Of a DNA stretch of 64,000 nt, positions 38,257 to 47,602 are shown piece by piece. Both the position numbers and the translations under genes were made by a program. Positions within the stretch are counted from its first letter, which is position 1, and every line of letters starts with the position of its first letter. Source of the stretch: Acidimicrobiaceae bacterium (GTDB lineage Bacteria; Actinomycetota; Acidimicrobiia; Acidimicrobiales; RAAP-2); NCBI GenBank assembly GCA_003162475.1, contig PMOI01000015.1, forward strand, positions 62,001 through 126,000, read 5' to 3'. Under the pieces are notes generated by a model. The model was not told where the DNA came from. It ran no database searches and saw only the letters and a list, made by a program, of their open reading frames with translations.

Positions 38257-39924
38257 ATGGACGACCGCCGAATAACTTCTACGACACGCCCGTCGTCGTC
38301 CGATATCGCTCGGATGAACTTCACGACGCTACGAAAAGGCGGCCTGGACCCGAACGAAGTCCGTCTACACCTCGAAGCCGCGGCGCGCGAGATGGGCCAC
38401 CTTGAGAACCGTGTTCGCGAACTCCAAGACCAGGTGAACGAGGCCCAACGACGCGCCGACAATCCCACCTTTGACGAGGCGACACTCACGGCCGCCCTCG
38501 GCGCGCAGAGCACCTCGATACTTCGCTTGGCCCACGAAGAGGCCGCACGCGTTACCGCCGAGTCCCAAGAGCGCAGCGCCCAGGTCTTCACCGAGACCCA
38601 ACAGCGCAGCGCCAGTCACCTCATCGAGGCGCAAGAGCGAGCGACCGCCTTGATCACCGAAGCGGAGACTACGGGTACCACGATCGACCACGACGCTCGC
38701 GCGGCGGCAGAGCGACTTATCGACTCCGCCAAGGTCAACGGCGAGGCTCTCGTCGAGCGCGCGAGGGAGCAGGGTCGAGCGATTGTCGAACAGTCGAACG
38801 AGGCCCGCCGCAACGTCCTCAACGATCTCGCCATAAAGCGCAAGGCTTTGCACCTCCAGATCGAACAACTGCGCGCGGCGCGTGACACGTTAGGCTCGTT
38901 CATAGCAACGGTGCGTCTTCAGGTTGACGACGTGTTGGCTGGAATAAACGGTTCCGACGAGGTCGCCCGCGGCGCCGCACTCGAGGCGCTGCGAATGCAG
39001 CCCGCGGTGCCGGAGCCTACCGAAGAGGAGCTGCTGGCCGGCACCCCTCTACGTGAAGTGCGCGACGCCGCGCTAGAGACAGGAGAAGACGCCACGGTGA
39101 CGAAGTCCCGATCCCGCAAGCCCCCCAAGAGCACCGCGCCCGTCGAAGAGTCACTGTTAGAGGACGACCCGTCCGGCACCGACGTCGTGAACGAGATCTT
39201 CGCCCGTCTTCGTAAGGCCACGCTCGAAGAGCGTGGCGTAACGATTCCCCCGCCCAAGAAAGCGGCCGCGCACAAACCTGAAACGCCCGTGGGCGTTCTC
39301 TTTCGGCGCCGCGACGCGGCACTCGAAGAGTCGCTCGCGGTGCTCACACGCCGCGTCAAGCGCGCACTGCAAGACGACCAGAACATCATGCTCGAGCGCC
39401 TTCGTGGCGTACAGGCAATGATCACCACCGAACTCGAAGACGAACACGACCAGCGCTCTCGTTACGCCGAGGCGGCCTACGAGGCCCTCGAGCACGCGGC
39501 CCAAGCGGGCGTGCAGTTCGCGCGCGAAGAGGGTGGCGCGGCGGGAGCCAACGTGGATAAGCAGTCGTTGGAAGACTGCGCGGCGGACCTCGCGGTCACG
39601 ATCGTGTTAGCGCTGCGCAAGAGGATCCTCTCCGACAGCAGTGGTGACGGACCCGAACGCGTGAACGCGGCGTACCGCGAGTGGCGCGGCGCGCGCGTCG
39701 AGCGACTCTGTACTGACGCCGCGCGACGAGCTTTCCACCTCGGTGTGGTAACGGCGTCTACGGGACGATCGATTCGATTCTTCGCCGCGCCGAACGACGC
39801 GCCGTGCGACTTGTGCTCACACGACTCCGAGACTGGCGAACGCATCGCGGGCGAGAAGTTTCCCAGTGGTTCGCCGTACCCTCCACTGCACGCGGGCTGC
39901 GCCTGCACTGTTGTACCCGTCTAA
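38257..39924 (+). CDS. DivIVA-like coiled-coil protein with Mu gpF (MuF)-like C-terminal Cys/His region
   Basis: N-term MNFTTLRKGGLDPNEVRLHLEAAAREM; long coiled coil; C-term PCDLCSHDSETGERIAGEKFPSGSPYPPLHAGCACTVVPV. Confidence 0.7.
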   Translation: MDDRRITSTTRPSSSDIARMNFTTLRKGGLDPNEVRLHLEAAAREMGHLENRVRELQDQVNEAQRRADNPTFDEATLTAALGAQSTSILRLAHEEAARVTAESQERSAQVFTETQQRSASHLIEAQERATALITEAETTGTTIDHDARAAAERLIDSAKVNGEALVERAREQGRAIVEQSNEARRNVLNDLAIKRKALHLQIEQLRAARDTLGSFIATVRLQVDDVLAGINGSDEVARGAALEALRMQPAVPEPTEEELLAGTPLREVRDAALETGEDATVTKSRSRKPPKSTAPVEESLLEDDPSGTDVVNEIFARLRKATLEERGVTIPPPKKAAAHKPETPVGVLFRRRDAALEESLAVLTRRVKRALQDDQNIMLERLRGVQAMITTELEDEHDQRSRYAEAAYEALEHAAQAGVQFAREEGGAAGANVDKQSLEDCAADLAVTIVLALRKRILSDSSGDGPERVNAAYREWRGARVERLCTDAARRAFHLGVVTASTGRSIRFFAAPNDAPCDLCSHDSETGERIAGEKFPSGSPYPPLHAGCACTVVPV

Positions 39925-39944
39925 GTAACGCCTAGGCTCGTCCC

Positions 39945-42842
39945 GTGCGCAGTCCCACCGACGTCCCTCACCGACCGCGTCGCCTCGGACGACTGTCGCG
40001 GCGGTTCTGGGTTGGGCTCATCGTCGTCGTCTTGTTGGTGGGCTTCCTGTCACTACGCAATCTGGCGGTCCTGTGGACCGACCAGATGTGGTTCTCGTCG
40101 GTAGGGTTCTCGAGCGTCTTCTCGACGCTGTTCTTCGTCAAGGTCGGTCTCGGTTTCACCTTCGGCGCGATCTTCTTCTTCATAATGTGGGGCAATCTCC
40201 TGCTCACCGATCGCTTCGGGGCCCGCGACCTCTCCTTCGAGCCCGAAGACGAGGTCGTGCGGCGCTTCCAGAACGTCGTTCGCCCCTACGCCAAGCGCGT
40301 CTACGCCGCGATCGCGCTGGTCATGGGCCTCGTCGCGGGTCTCAACGCCACGGGTCAGTGGCAGAAGTACCTGCTCTTTTCGCACGCCCAGTCCTTTCAC
40401 AAGGTCGACCCCGTGTTTCACAAGGACCTCGGGTTCTACGTCTTCACGCTGCCCTTCGTCTCCTACGTGATCACGTGGTTCCTCGTCGTCTTGATCTTCG
40501 CACTGCTCGTGACGACGGGCTTTCACTTCTTGAACGGTGGCATTCGAACTACGCGCGTCACGCCGCGCGTCGCACCTCGAGTGAAGGCTCACTTGTCGGT
40601 TATCGGTGCCGCGATCGCGCTCATGAAGGCGGCCGGGTATCTCATCGCCAAGTGGGAACTCGTCAACTCCAACCACGGCTTCGTCCAAGGCGCGACGTAC
40701 ACGGACATCCACGCTCGTATGCCGGCGTTGACCATTCTCTTCTATCTCTCTCTCGCGGCGACCGGAATCCTGCTCTACAACGTGCGCTCGAGGGGCTGGT
40801 CCCTACCAGTCGTCGCCGTGGGTCTGTGGGCCTTCGTGGCACTCGTCATCGGCGTGCTCTACCCGACGTTCCTCCAAGCGCTGAAGGTGAGTCCCAATCA
40901 GCAGTCGCTCGAGTCGCCGTATATTCAGAGAAACATCACCGCCACACGCGCGGCCTTCGGTCTCGACAAAGTGGTGTACCACGCCTTCGCCGGATCGACG
41001 TCGATATCACGAGCCCAGATCAAGACCAATATGGCGACGTTGGACAATATTCGTCTATGGGACCCGTCGAACAAGATCTCCCTCCAGACCGTCACGCGAC
41101 GTCAGTCGATCCGTTCGTACTACAACTTCACGACGCTGGCGGTCGATCGTTACTTCGTCAACGGCAAGTTGACGCCGGTCTTGATTGGCGCTCGCCAAGT
41201 CAACTCCGGCAACCTGCCCTCGCAGAGTTGGGTGAACCAGCACCTTCAGTACACCCACGGCATCGGCGCCGCGGTGGTGGTGGCCAACCAGGTCGACGCG
41301 TCGACGGGTAACCCGATCTTCGACATCTCGAACGTGCCACCCATCTCCACCAACGGCCTGCCGCTCCTGACCCAGCCCGACATCTACTTCGGTATTGGGT
41401 ACAACGGCTGGGTCGTGGCGAACTCGAAACAGCCCGAGCTCGACTACCAAGTGAACTCAGGAAAAAATGCTGGCACCCCCGTCGAGACGCACTACAAGAG
41501 CACCGGTGGCGTACCAGTGGGCGGCGTCTTCTCGCGACTCGCGCTCGCGCTTCGCCTCGGTGACTTCAACTTCCTCATCTCGAATCAGATCGACGCGAAG
41601 AGTCGCGTGCTCTTCGTGCGCGACGTGCGACAGATGGCCGAGAAGGCCGCGCCGTTCCTCTCGTTCGACTCTCAGCCCTACGCCGTCGTTGCCAACGGCG
41701 AACTGCAGTACGTCCTCGACGGCTACACGACCACGTCCCAGTACCCCTACAGCGAAGACGCCAACCAGCTGGGCATCAACACGGGGGGACTGCCCGGAAG
41801 CTTCAACTACGCGCGCAACTCGGTCAAGGTCGTCGTCAATGCCTACACCGGGGCGATGACGTTCTACGCGAACGACCCCAACGACCCGATCCTGAAGGCC
41901 TACCGTTCAGCCTTCCCGACGCTGTTCCAACCCCTCAGCGCCATGCCTTCGACCATTCGCACGCACCTGCGGTACCCGGGAGACCTCTTCTCGGTCCAGG
42001 CCGCGACCTTCGGGCGCTACCACATCACGTCCGCGGCGGCCTTCTATTCGGCGTCGGACCGTTGGCAGATATCGCCTACGACGGGGGCGGGCTCTCCCTC
42101 GCAGGCCCTCGCGCGCACGTCAACGCTCAACAAGGCTGGCGAAGTCATCTCCACGCAGTTGGCCGCGATGAGTCCTATCTTCCAGGTGGGTTCGCTGCCG
42201 AACGAGGACAAGCAACAGTTACTCGAGTCCATTGACTACGTCCCGGCCGGCAACTCCTCGACCGTGCAAAGTCTGACGGGCTTCATGATCGCCACGAGCG
42301 ATCCCACCGACTACGGACAGCTCAACGTGTACGAGACCCCTCGCGGGACGACGGTGACCGGCCCGTTGCAGGCCGACTCGGAGATTCAACAGACCTCCAA
42401 GGTCAGCTCAACCATCACGCCCCTCGACCAACACGGCTCGAACGTCATCCTCGGCAACAACCTGACAGTGCCGCTCGACTCGAGCGTGCTCTACATCCGC
42501 CCGCTCTACGTCACGAGCACGGCGAACCCGATGCCTCAGTTGCGCTACGTCATCGCGGTCTTCAACCAAGACGTCGGCATCGAGCCAACACTGGCGGGAG
42601 CGCTGTCGGACGTGCTCGGAGCCAACGTGACGGGAATAGCGACCACGAACCCGACGAAGGGCAAGGGATCGGGCAGCACGGGCAGTAACGCGAGCGCCAC
42701 TTCGTTCCTTCAACAGGCCTCGACGGACTACTCGAACGCGCAGACCGCCCTGGCTAACGGCAACTTGGGGCAGTACCAAAGAGACGTGAACGCCATGAAC
42801 CAACAGTTGAAACTCGCACAGACCGCCCTCAACAAGGGTTAG
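39945..42842 (+). CDS. UPF0182 (COG1615) large membrane protein
   Basis: WTDQMWFSSVGFSSVF, multiple N-terminal TMs, IQRNITATRAAFGLD, Q-rich C-terminus. Confidence 0.92.
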   Translation: MRSPTDVPHRPRRLGRLSRRFWVGLIVVVLLVGFLSLRNLAVLWTDQMWFSSVGFSSVFSTLFFVKVGLGFTFGAIFFFIMWGNLLLTDRFGARDLSFEPEDEVVRRFQNVVRPYAKRVYAAIALVMGLVAGLNATGQWQKYLLFSHAQSFHKVDPVFHKDLGFYVFTLPFVSYVITWFLVVLIFALLVTTGFHFLNGGIRTTRVTPRVAPRVKAHLSVIGAAIALMKAAGYLIAKWELVNSNHGFVQGATYTDIHARMPALTILFYLSLAATGILLYNVRSRGWSLPVVAVGLWAFVALVIGVLYPTFLQALKVSPNQQSLESPYIQRNITATRAAFGLDKVVYHAFAGSTSISRAQIKTNMATLDNIRLWDPSNKISLQTVTRRQSIRSYYNFTTLAVDRYFVNGKLTPVLIGARQVNSGNLPSQSWVNQHLQYTHGIGAAVVVANQVDASTGNPIFDISNVPPISTNGLPLLTQPDIYFGIGYNGWVVANSKQPELDYQVNSGKNAGTPVETHYKSTGGVPVGGVFSRLALALRLGDFNFLISNQIDAKSRVLFVRDVRQMAEKAAPFLSFDSQPYAVVANGELQYVLDGYTTTSQYPYSEDANQLGINTGGLPGSFNYARNSVKVVVNAYTGAMTFYANDPNDPILKAYRSAFPTLFQPLSAMPSTIRTHLRYPGDLFSVQAATFGRYHITSAAAFYSASDRWQISPTTGAGSPSQALARTSTLNKAGEVISTQLAAMSPIFQVGSLPNEDKQQLLESIDYVPAGNSSTVQSLTGFMIATSDPTDYGQLNVYETPRGTTVTGPLQADSEIQQTSKVSSTITPLDQHGSNVILGNNLTVPLDSSVLYIRPLYVTSTANPMPQLRYVIAVFNQDVGIEPTLAGALSDVLGANVTGIATTNPTKGKGSGSTGSNASATSFLQQASTDYSNAQTALANGNLGQYQRDVNAMNQQLKLAQTALNKG

Positions 42843-42846
42843 CGGT

Positions 42847-43665
42847 CTAGTTCGTCGGCGCGCGCGTCGACGAAGCACTGAAGGTGTCGCGCCCGGTGAG
42901 GCGAGCCGCGATGATGATGGGGATCAACATCAGTACGACGACGGCCGTGACGACGACGTTGACCTCGGGGAGTTGCTGACCGAGCCGGATGGCCCCGAAA
43001 ATCCATATCGGCAACGTGTTCTGCGCGCCAGCGGTGAACGTGGTGACGATCACCTCGTCAAAACTCAGCGCGAAGGCCAGCAGACCACCCGAAACGAGCG
43101 CGGTTGCGATAAGGGGCAACGTGACGAAACGAAACGTTTGACTCGTCGACGCGCCGAGGTCGGCCGATGCTTCGAAGAGCGTGGCCGACGTTCGTCGTAG
43201 GCGGGCGACGACGTTGTTGTAGACGACCACGATGCAAAAGGTGGTGTGGCCAATGATGATGGTCCAGATAGAGAGCGAGATCCCCGCCCACTGAAAGGTG
43301 GAGTTCAGTGCGACGCCGGTGATGATCCCGGGCAACGCGATCGGCAAGACGAGCAAGAGTGAGACGGTGTCGCGGCCGAAGAATCGCGCGCGGTGCACTC
43401 CGAAGGCGGCGAGTGAGCCGAGGAGAAGTGCCAGCACCGTCGCCGCGCAGGCCGCCTTGATCGAGAGGACGAAGGCTTGGCGAACCTGTTCGTCGTGCCA
43501 GGCCACCTGGTACCACGAGAGCGTCCAGCTCCGGATCGGCAGCGTTTCTATGTTGGAGCGGTCGAAACTGAAGATGACGATCGTGATGATTGGCCCGAAG
43601 AGAAAAGCGAGCACCGCCCAGACCCACAGCCAGAGACCGCCTCGAGCGAGGAGACGGCGCTTCAC
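42847..43665 (-). CDS. potC: Spermidine/putrescine-type ABC permease (PotC-like)
   Basis: BPD permease pattern; overlaps PotB-like gene by 4 nt. Confidence 0.85.
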   Translation of the reverse strand: MKRRLLARGGLWLWVWAVLAFLFGPIITIVIFSFDRSNIETLPIRSWTLSWYQVAWHDEQVRQAFVLSIKAACAATVLALLLGSLAAFGVHRARFFGRDTVSLLLVLPIALPGIITGVALNSTFQWAGISLSIWTIIIGHTTFCIVVVYNNVVARLRRTSATLFEASADLGASTSQTFRFVTLPLIATALVSGGLLAFALSFDEVIVTTFTAGAQNTLPIWIFGAIRLGQQLPEVNVVVTAVVVLMLIPIIIAARLTGRDTFSASSTRAPTN

Positions 43666-44588
43666 AGTGACTCAAAGGCGCCGAAGCGCTTCGCGACCAA
43701 GAGGTACGCCACCATGATCGCGATGGGCACCGTGGAGAGCGCGGCGGCGAGCGGGAGATTTCCGCCGTCGAGCAGGTTCTGATAGATGGCGTTACCGATC
43801 AACGTCGAGTTCGCGCCGCCCACGAGCAGTGGGGTCACGTAGTCGCCGAGGGTCAGTGAGAACGTGAAGATCGATCCCGCCACGAGTCCCGGGAGTGCGA
43901 GGGGCACGATGACGTGACGAAACGTCCACCAACTCGACGCGCCGAGGTCGCTCGACGCGTCGAGCAACGAACCGGGGATTCTCTCCAACGCGCCAAAGAG
44001 GGGAACGATCATGTAGGGGAGCCAGATGTAACTGAAGGTGAGCCACATGGCGCCGTTCGTGAAACCCAGATTGGGTGATGGTAGTCCGAGGTGTTGGAAG
44101 GTCCAGTTGAGCGCCCCACCACGTTCCAAGATGGAGATCCACGCGTAGATCTTGGCGAGGTAGCTGGCCCAGAGGGGCAAGAGCACGGCGACGAGCAAAA
44201 GGCGTTGCGCGCGTTGGGTCGCCACGCGGGCCATGACGTACGCGAAGGGAAAGGCGATGATGGCGTCGGTCACGGTGACGAGTGCCGCGAGCAACACCGT
44301 GCGTCCGATGATCGCCGGGTACGACCCCGAGGCGATCTGGTGGAAGTTGGCGCCAGTGAGTTGGTGCGTGACGTTGCCCGTGAAGCCGTTGAGGCTCCAA
44401 AACGCGGTGATGAGCATCAAGACGAGTGAGCTCACGTAGAGGACGAAGAACCATAGGAGTGGTGGCGTGAGTAGGAATGCCGTGCCCCAACGATGGCTCA
44501 ACGCGGAAGAGCGGAGGGACTTAGTCCCTCCGCTCGTCGCTGGTTCGAGTGTGCTTACCCCGTTATCTGGGTCCACGCGTTCGTCCAC
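43662..44588 (-). CDS. potB: Spermidine/putrescine-type ABC permease (PotB-like)
   Basis: BPD permease motifs; true start may be downstream of 44588. Confidence 0.83.
   Translation of the reverse strand: MDERVDPDNGVSTLEPATSGGTKSLRSSALSHRWGTAFLLTPPLLWFFVLYVSSLVLMLITAFWSLNGFTGNVTHQLTGANFHQIASGSYPAIIGRTVLLAALVTVTDAIIAFPFAYVMARVATQRAQRLLLVAVLLPLWASYLAKIYAWISILERGGALNWTFQHLGLPSPNLGFTNGAMWLTFSYIWLPYMIVPLFGALERIPGSLLDASSDLGASSWWTFRHVIVPLALPGLVAGSIFTFSLTLGDYVTPLLVGGANSTLIGNAIYQNLLDGGNLPLAAALSTVPIAIMVAYLLVAKRFGAFESL
44510..44534 (-). terminator. Intra-operonic hairpin between potD and potB
   Basis: Perfect 11-bp stem AGCGGAGGGAC-TTA-GTCCCTCCGCT just after the potD stop (coordinates about +/-1). Confidence 0.5.
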
Positions 44589-45763
44589 TCACTGTAGGGA
44601 ATGCAGTCGGTCTTACCGTTGTCGCACGTGGAGAGTGGCGTCTTCCAGAACTTGATGGACTTGAAGTAGGAGTCGGGCTCGTTCGCGTGGTACGCGTTGC
44701 ACGAACCGGCCTGCAGTTTGTTCATCAACGGGCAGGCCAGCGAGTTGTCCGGCGTCTCGCCGTAGTACACGGCCTGCTCGGCCTGGACCTGCGGGGTCGT
44801 GATGTACTTCATCCAGTCGTACGCACAGTTGGGATCCGGAGCGTTCTTCGCGAGGAGCCACGAGTCGGCCCAACCGGTCGCACCCTGTGACGGAATCGTC
44901 TCTTCCACTTTCACGTGGGCCGCCTTCAGCGTGGTCGTCTGGTACGGCCACGCGGCGCCGACGACCGCGGTGCCACTCGTGAAGAGGTTGATCTCGTCGC
45001 TCGCCAAGTTCCAGTACTTCGCGATGAGCGGCTTCTGTGCCGTGAGCAACGCGACCGCGGCGCTGAACTGGGTCTGGGTGAGTTCGTAGGGATCGGTGAC
45101 ACCCAGTGAGGGCTTCGACTTCGAGAGATAGAGCGCGGCGTCCGCGATCTGAATGGGATTGTTCGGTACCGTGACCTTGACCTTGCCCTTGTACTTCTTC
45201 GAGTAGATCACGCTCCACGAGGTCGGCGCGGTCTTGAACGTTGTGGTCGAATAGAGCAGCACGTTCGGTCCGAACTGCAGACTCACGCCGTAGTGCACGC
45301 CCTTGATCGTGTTGAAACTCGGTGACTGGAGGAACGGGCGCAACTGCTTCCACGACGGAATCAGTTTCACGTTCACCGGCTTGACGTCGCCGCCGTAGAT
45401 CAGTCGCAGGTCGGCGTCACCCGAAGCCGACACGAGGTCGTACTGACCGCCGCCGCCGTTGGCCATCAGCGACACCATCTCGCCCGACGAACCGGCGTAC
45501 TTCGTGTTCACGACGCAGCCCGTTTGCTGTTCGAAGGGCTTAACCCACTGCGGTTGTGCGTACCCCTCCCACGCGATCAGGTTGAGTTTCCCCTCACCCT
45601 TGCCGATGGACGTCTGTGCTTTCATCCCCGCGGTGGGTGGGGTTAGTCCGGACGAAGCCCCCGCCCCCGTGGTGATGGCGGTCACGCCCATTGACGTCAG
45701 TGAAAGTGTGGCGAGCGCGATGGCGACTCGACCACGCGTGCCTCGGCGAATACCTAAAAACAT
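44555..45763 (-). CDS. potD: Spermidine/putrescine-type substrate-binding protein (PotD-like)
   Basis: Signal peptide, LNLIAWEGYAQPQWVKPFEQQTGCVVNTKYAGSSGEMVSLMA. Confidence 0.88.
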   Translation of the reverse strand: MFLGIRRGTRGRVAIALATLSLTSMGVTAITTGAGASSGLTPPTAGMKAQTSIGKGEGKLNLIAWEGYAQPQWVKPFEQQTGCVVNTKYAGSSGEMVSLMANGGGGQYDLVSASGDADLRLIYGGDVKPVNVKLIPSWKQLRPFLQSPSFNTIKGVHYGVSLQFGPNVLLYSTTTFKTAPTSWSVIYSKKYKGKVKVTVPNNPIQIADAALYLSKSKPSLGVTDPYELTQTQFSAAVALLTAQKPLIAKYWNLASDEINLFTSGTAVVGAAWPYQTTTLKAAHVKVEETIPSQGATGWADSWLLAKNAPDPNCAYDWMKYITTPQVQAEQAVYYGETPDNSLACPLMNKLQAGSCNAYHANEPDSYFKSIKFWKTPLSTCDNGKTDCIPYSEWTNAWTQITG

Positions 45764-45795
45764 ACGTCCCCCCTTGCGAGATGTGCTCTCGATGG

Positions 45796-46809
45796 TCAGA
45801 TTAGTGCGTGGTCCATCACAACGGCGTCGCGCTCATGCCACGACACCATGACCCGATCGCCCGGCGCGTGACGGGCTGAAAGTGCGTCAGAACCTTCGTT
45901 CGTGCGCACCACGACGAGGTCAGCGCCACTGTCGAGATGCACGATGTATCTGGTCATCATTCCGAGGTACACGACGTCTTGGATCTGGCCCGGCGCACGA
46001 TCGTCGCCCGTCGGTGGGGCGTCGACAAGCGACAGGCGCAGACGCTCAGGTCGAAGGGACCAGCGCTTTCCGCCACGATCGAGAATGTTCGACGTGCCGA
46101 TGAATCGTGCGACGAAGGGTGTCGCGGGGTGTTCGTACACGTCACGGGGCGCGCCGATCTGTTCGATCACGCCACCGTTCATAATGGCGATTCGATCGCT
46201 CATCGCCATGGCCTCTTCCTGGTCGTGGGTCACGTAGATGAAGGTGATGCCGACGCGACGCTGGATGGCCTTGAGTTCGACCTGCATCTCTTGACGAAGT
46301 TTCAGGTCCAACGCACCCAGTGGCTCGTCGAGAAGCAAAACGGCCGGTTCGTTGACGATGGCGCGCGCGAGCGCCACGCGTTGGCGCTGACCTCCGGAGA
46401 GTTGCGCGGGACGGCGGCTCTCGAGCCCCTTCAATTGGACCATGTCGAGCGCGCGTTGGGCGCGCTCGCGACGTTCCTTGCGCGCGACCTTGCGCACGCG
46501 AAGTCCGTACTCCACGTTCGCGACGACGTCCATATGAGGAAAGAGTGCGTAGTCCTGAAAGACAGTGTTCACCGGTCGAAGGTGCGCGGGGCGAGCGGTG
46601 ACGTCTTCGCCCTGGAGGAAGATCGAGCCGGCGTCCGGCGCCTCAAAACCAGCGATCATGCGCAGCAGCGTTGTCTTGCCCGAACCCGACGGACCGAGCA
46701 TGGTGAAGAACTCACCAGTGAGAATGTCGAGTGAGACGCCGTTGACCACCACGTTGTCGCCGAAACGCTTGACGACTTCACGTACTTCGACCGCCGACTG
46801 CGACATCAC
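45796..46809 (-). CDS. potA: Spermidine/putrescine-type ATP-binding protein (PotA-like)
   Basis: LGPSGSGKTTLLRMIAGFEAPDAG, LSGGQRQRVALARAI, LLDEPLGALDLKLR, TOBE-like C-terminus. Confidence 0.92.
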   Translation of the reverse strand: MMSQSAVEVREVVKRFGDNVVVNGVSLDILTGEFFTMLGPSGSGKTTLLRMIAGFEAPDAGSIFLQGEDVTARPAHLRPVNTVFQDYALFPHMDVVANVEYGLRVRKVARKERRERAQRALDMVQLKGLESRRPAQLSGGQRQRVALARAIVNEPAVLLLDEPLGALDLKLRQEMQVELKAIQRRVGITFIYVTHDQEEAMAMSDRIAIMNGGVIEQIGAPRDVYEHPATPFVARFIGTSNILDRGGKRWSLRPERLRLSLVDAPPTGDDRAPGQIQDVVYLGMMTRYIVHLDSGADLVVVRTNEGSDALSARHAPGDRVMVSWHERDAVVMDHALI

Positions 46810-46903
46810 GCCCTCCCGTAATTCGATTCACCTTACGTCATGGTCCGAGGGAGCGATTGCGAACTCGAAGATCCTCAGTCGAGCGCTCAAGTAATAATGA
46901 GTC

Positions 46904-47533
46904 ATGCGTCAATTGTTGAAAGTCATCGTTCTTGGAGCAGTGCTCGGTGCCCCGTGGGCGCTCGTCACTCTTCCGACGTCGGCGGCATCGCTCACGGCGC
47001 CGTCCTGCACTCCGACGACTATTCGAATCACTGACTACAACACCGTTGTCGGCACGGGAAGCGTGAATGATCTTTTTTGGGTTCACAATGTGTCGAGCCA
47101 GGCGTGTGCGTTGCGAGGGTACATGCGCGTTTCCTACGTCGGAACCTATGGCTTGACAACGAAAGGTAAGAAGCGGCAGCTCCTCGCGGTTCAGCAAACG
47201 GACTCTTTCGGGGCGAACGGGAATGACTTAGGAGGCATCAAACGAGGAGTCGCGATGCCGACCGTGACGTTGAAGCCCAAAGGCGACGCGTCGTTTTGGA
47301 TCTACGGAACCGATGAATCCCATCAGCTACCAAATGGTCAGCAATCTCGATGCACTATTTCGTACAAGATGATGGCGTGGCTTCCGGGAGCCACTTCTTC
47401 GATCCAAGTGTCACCCCTGAGGGCCAACGGCTTCTTCTGGTGCGGAGGAATCTACGTGCATCCGATAGTTCCCGGTGTGTCGGGCTCCCTACCGCCTCGA
47501 TCTCTCAAGTACTTCTTCGGGACGCCGAGCTGA
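46904..47533 (+). CDS. Secreted DUF4232-like protein
   Basis: Signal peptide and C-x-PTTIRI ... SQACALRGYMRVSY pattern. Confidence 0.6.
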   Translation: MRQLLKVIVLGAVLGAPWALVTLPTSAASLTAPSCTPTTIRITDYNTVVGTGSVNDLFWVHNVSSQACALRGYMRVSYVGTYGLTTKGKKRQLLAVQQTDSFGANGNDLGGIKRGVAMPTVTLKPKGDASFWIYGTDESHQLPNGQQSRCTISYKMMAWLPGATSSIQVSPLRANGFFWCGGIYVHPIVPGVSGSLPPRSLKYFFGTPS

Positions 47534-47602
47534 GAGTCCCTGCTTGACGTCACACCAACCACAACTGATCGACGCAAATAGGTCGTTCGTCCCGACGAGG
47601 TA

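Noticed and set aside
38257-39924. Prophage remnant around the MuF-like C-terminus
   Set aside because: No capsid, portal, terminase or tail genes; neighbours are core envelope genes.
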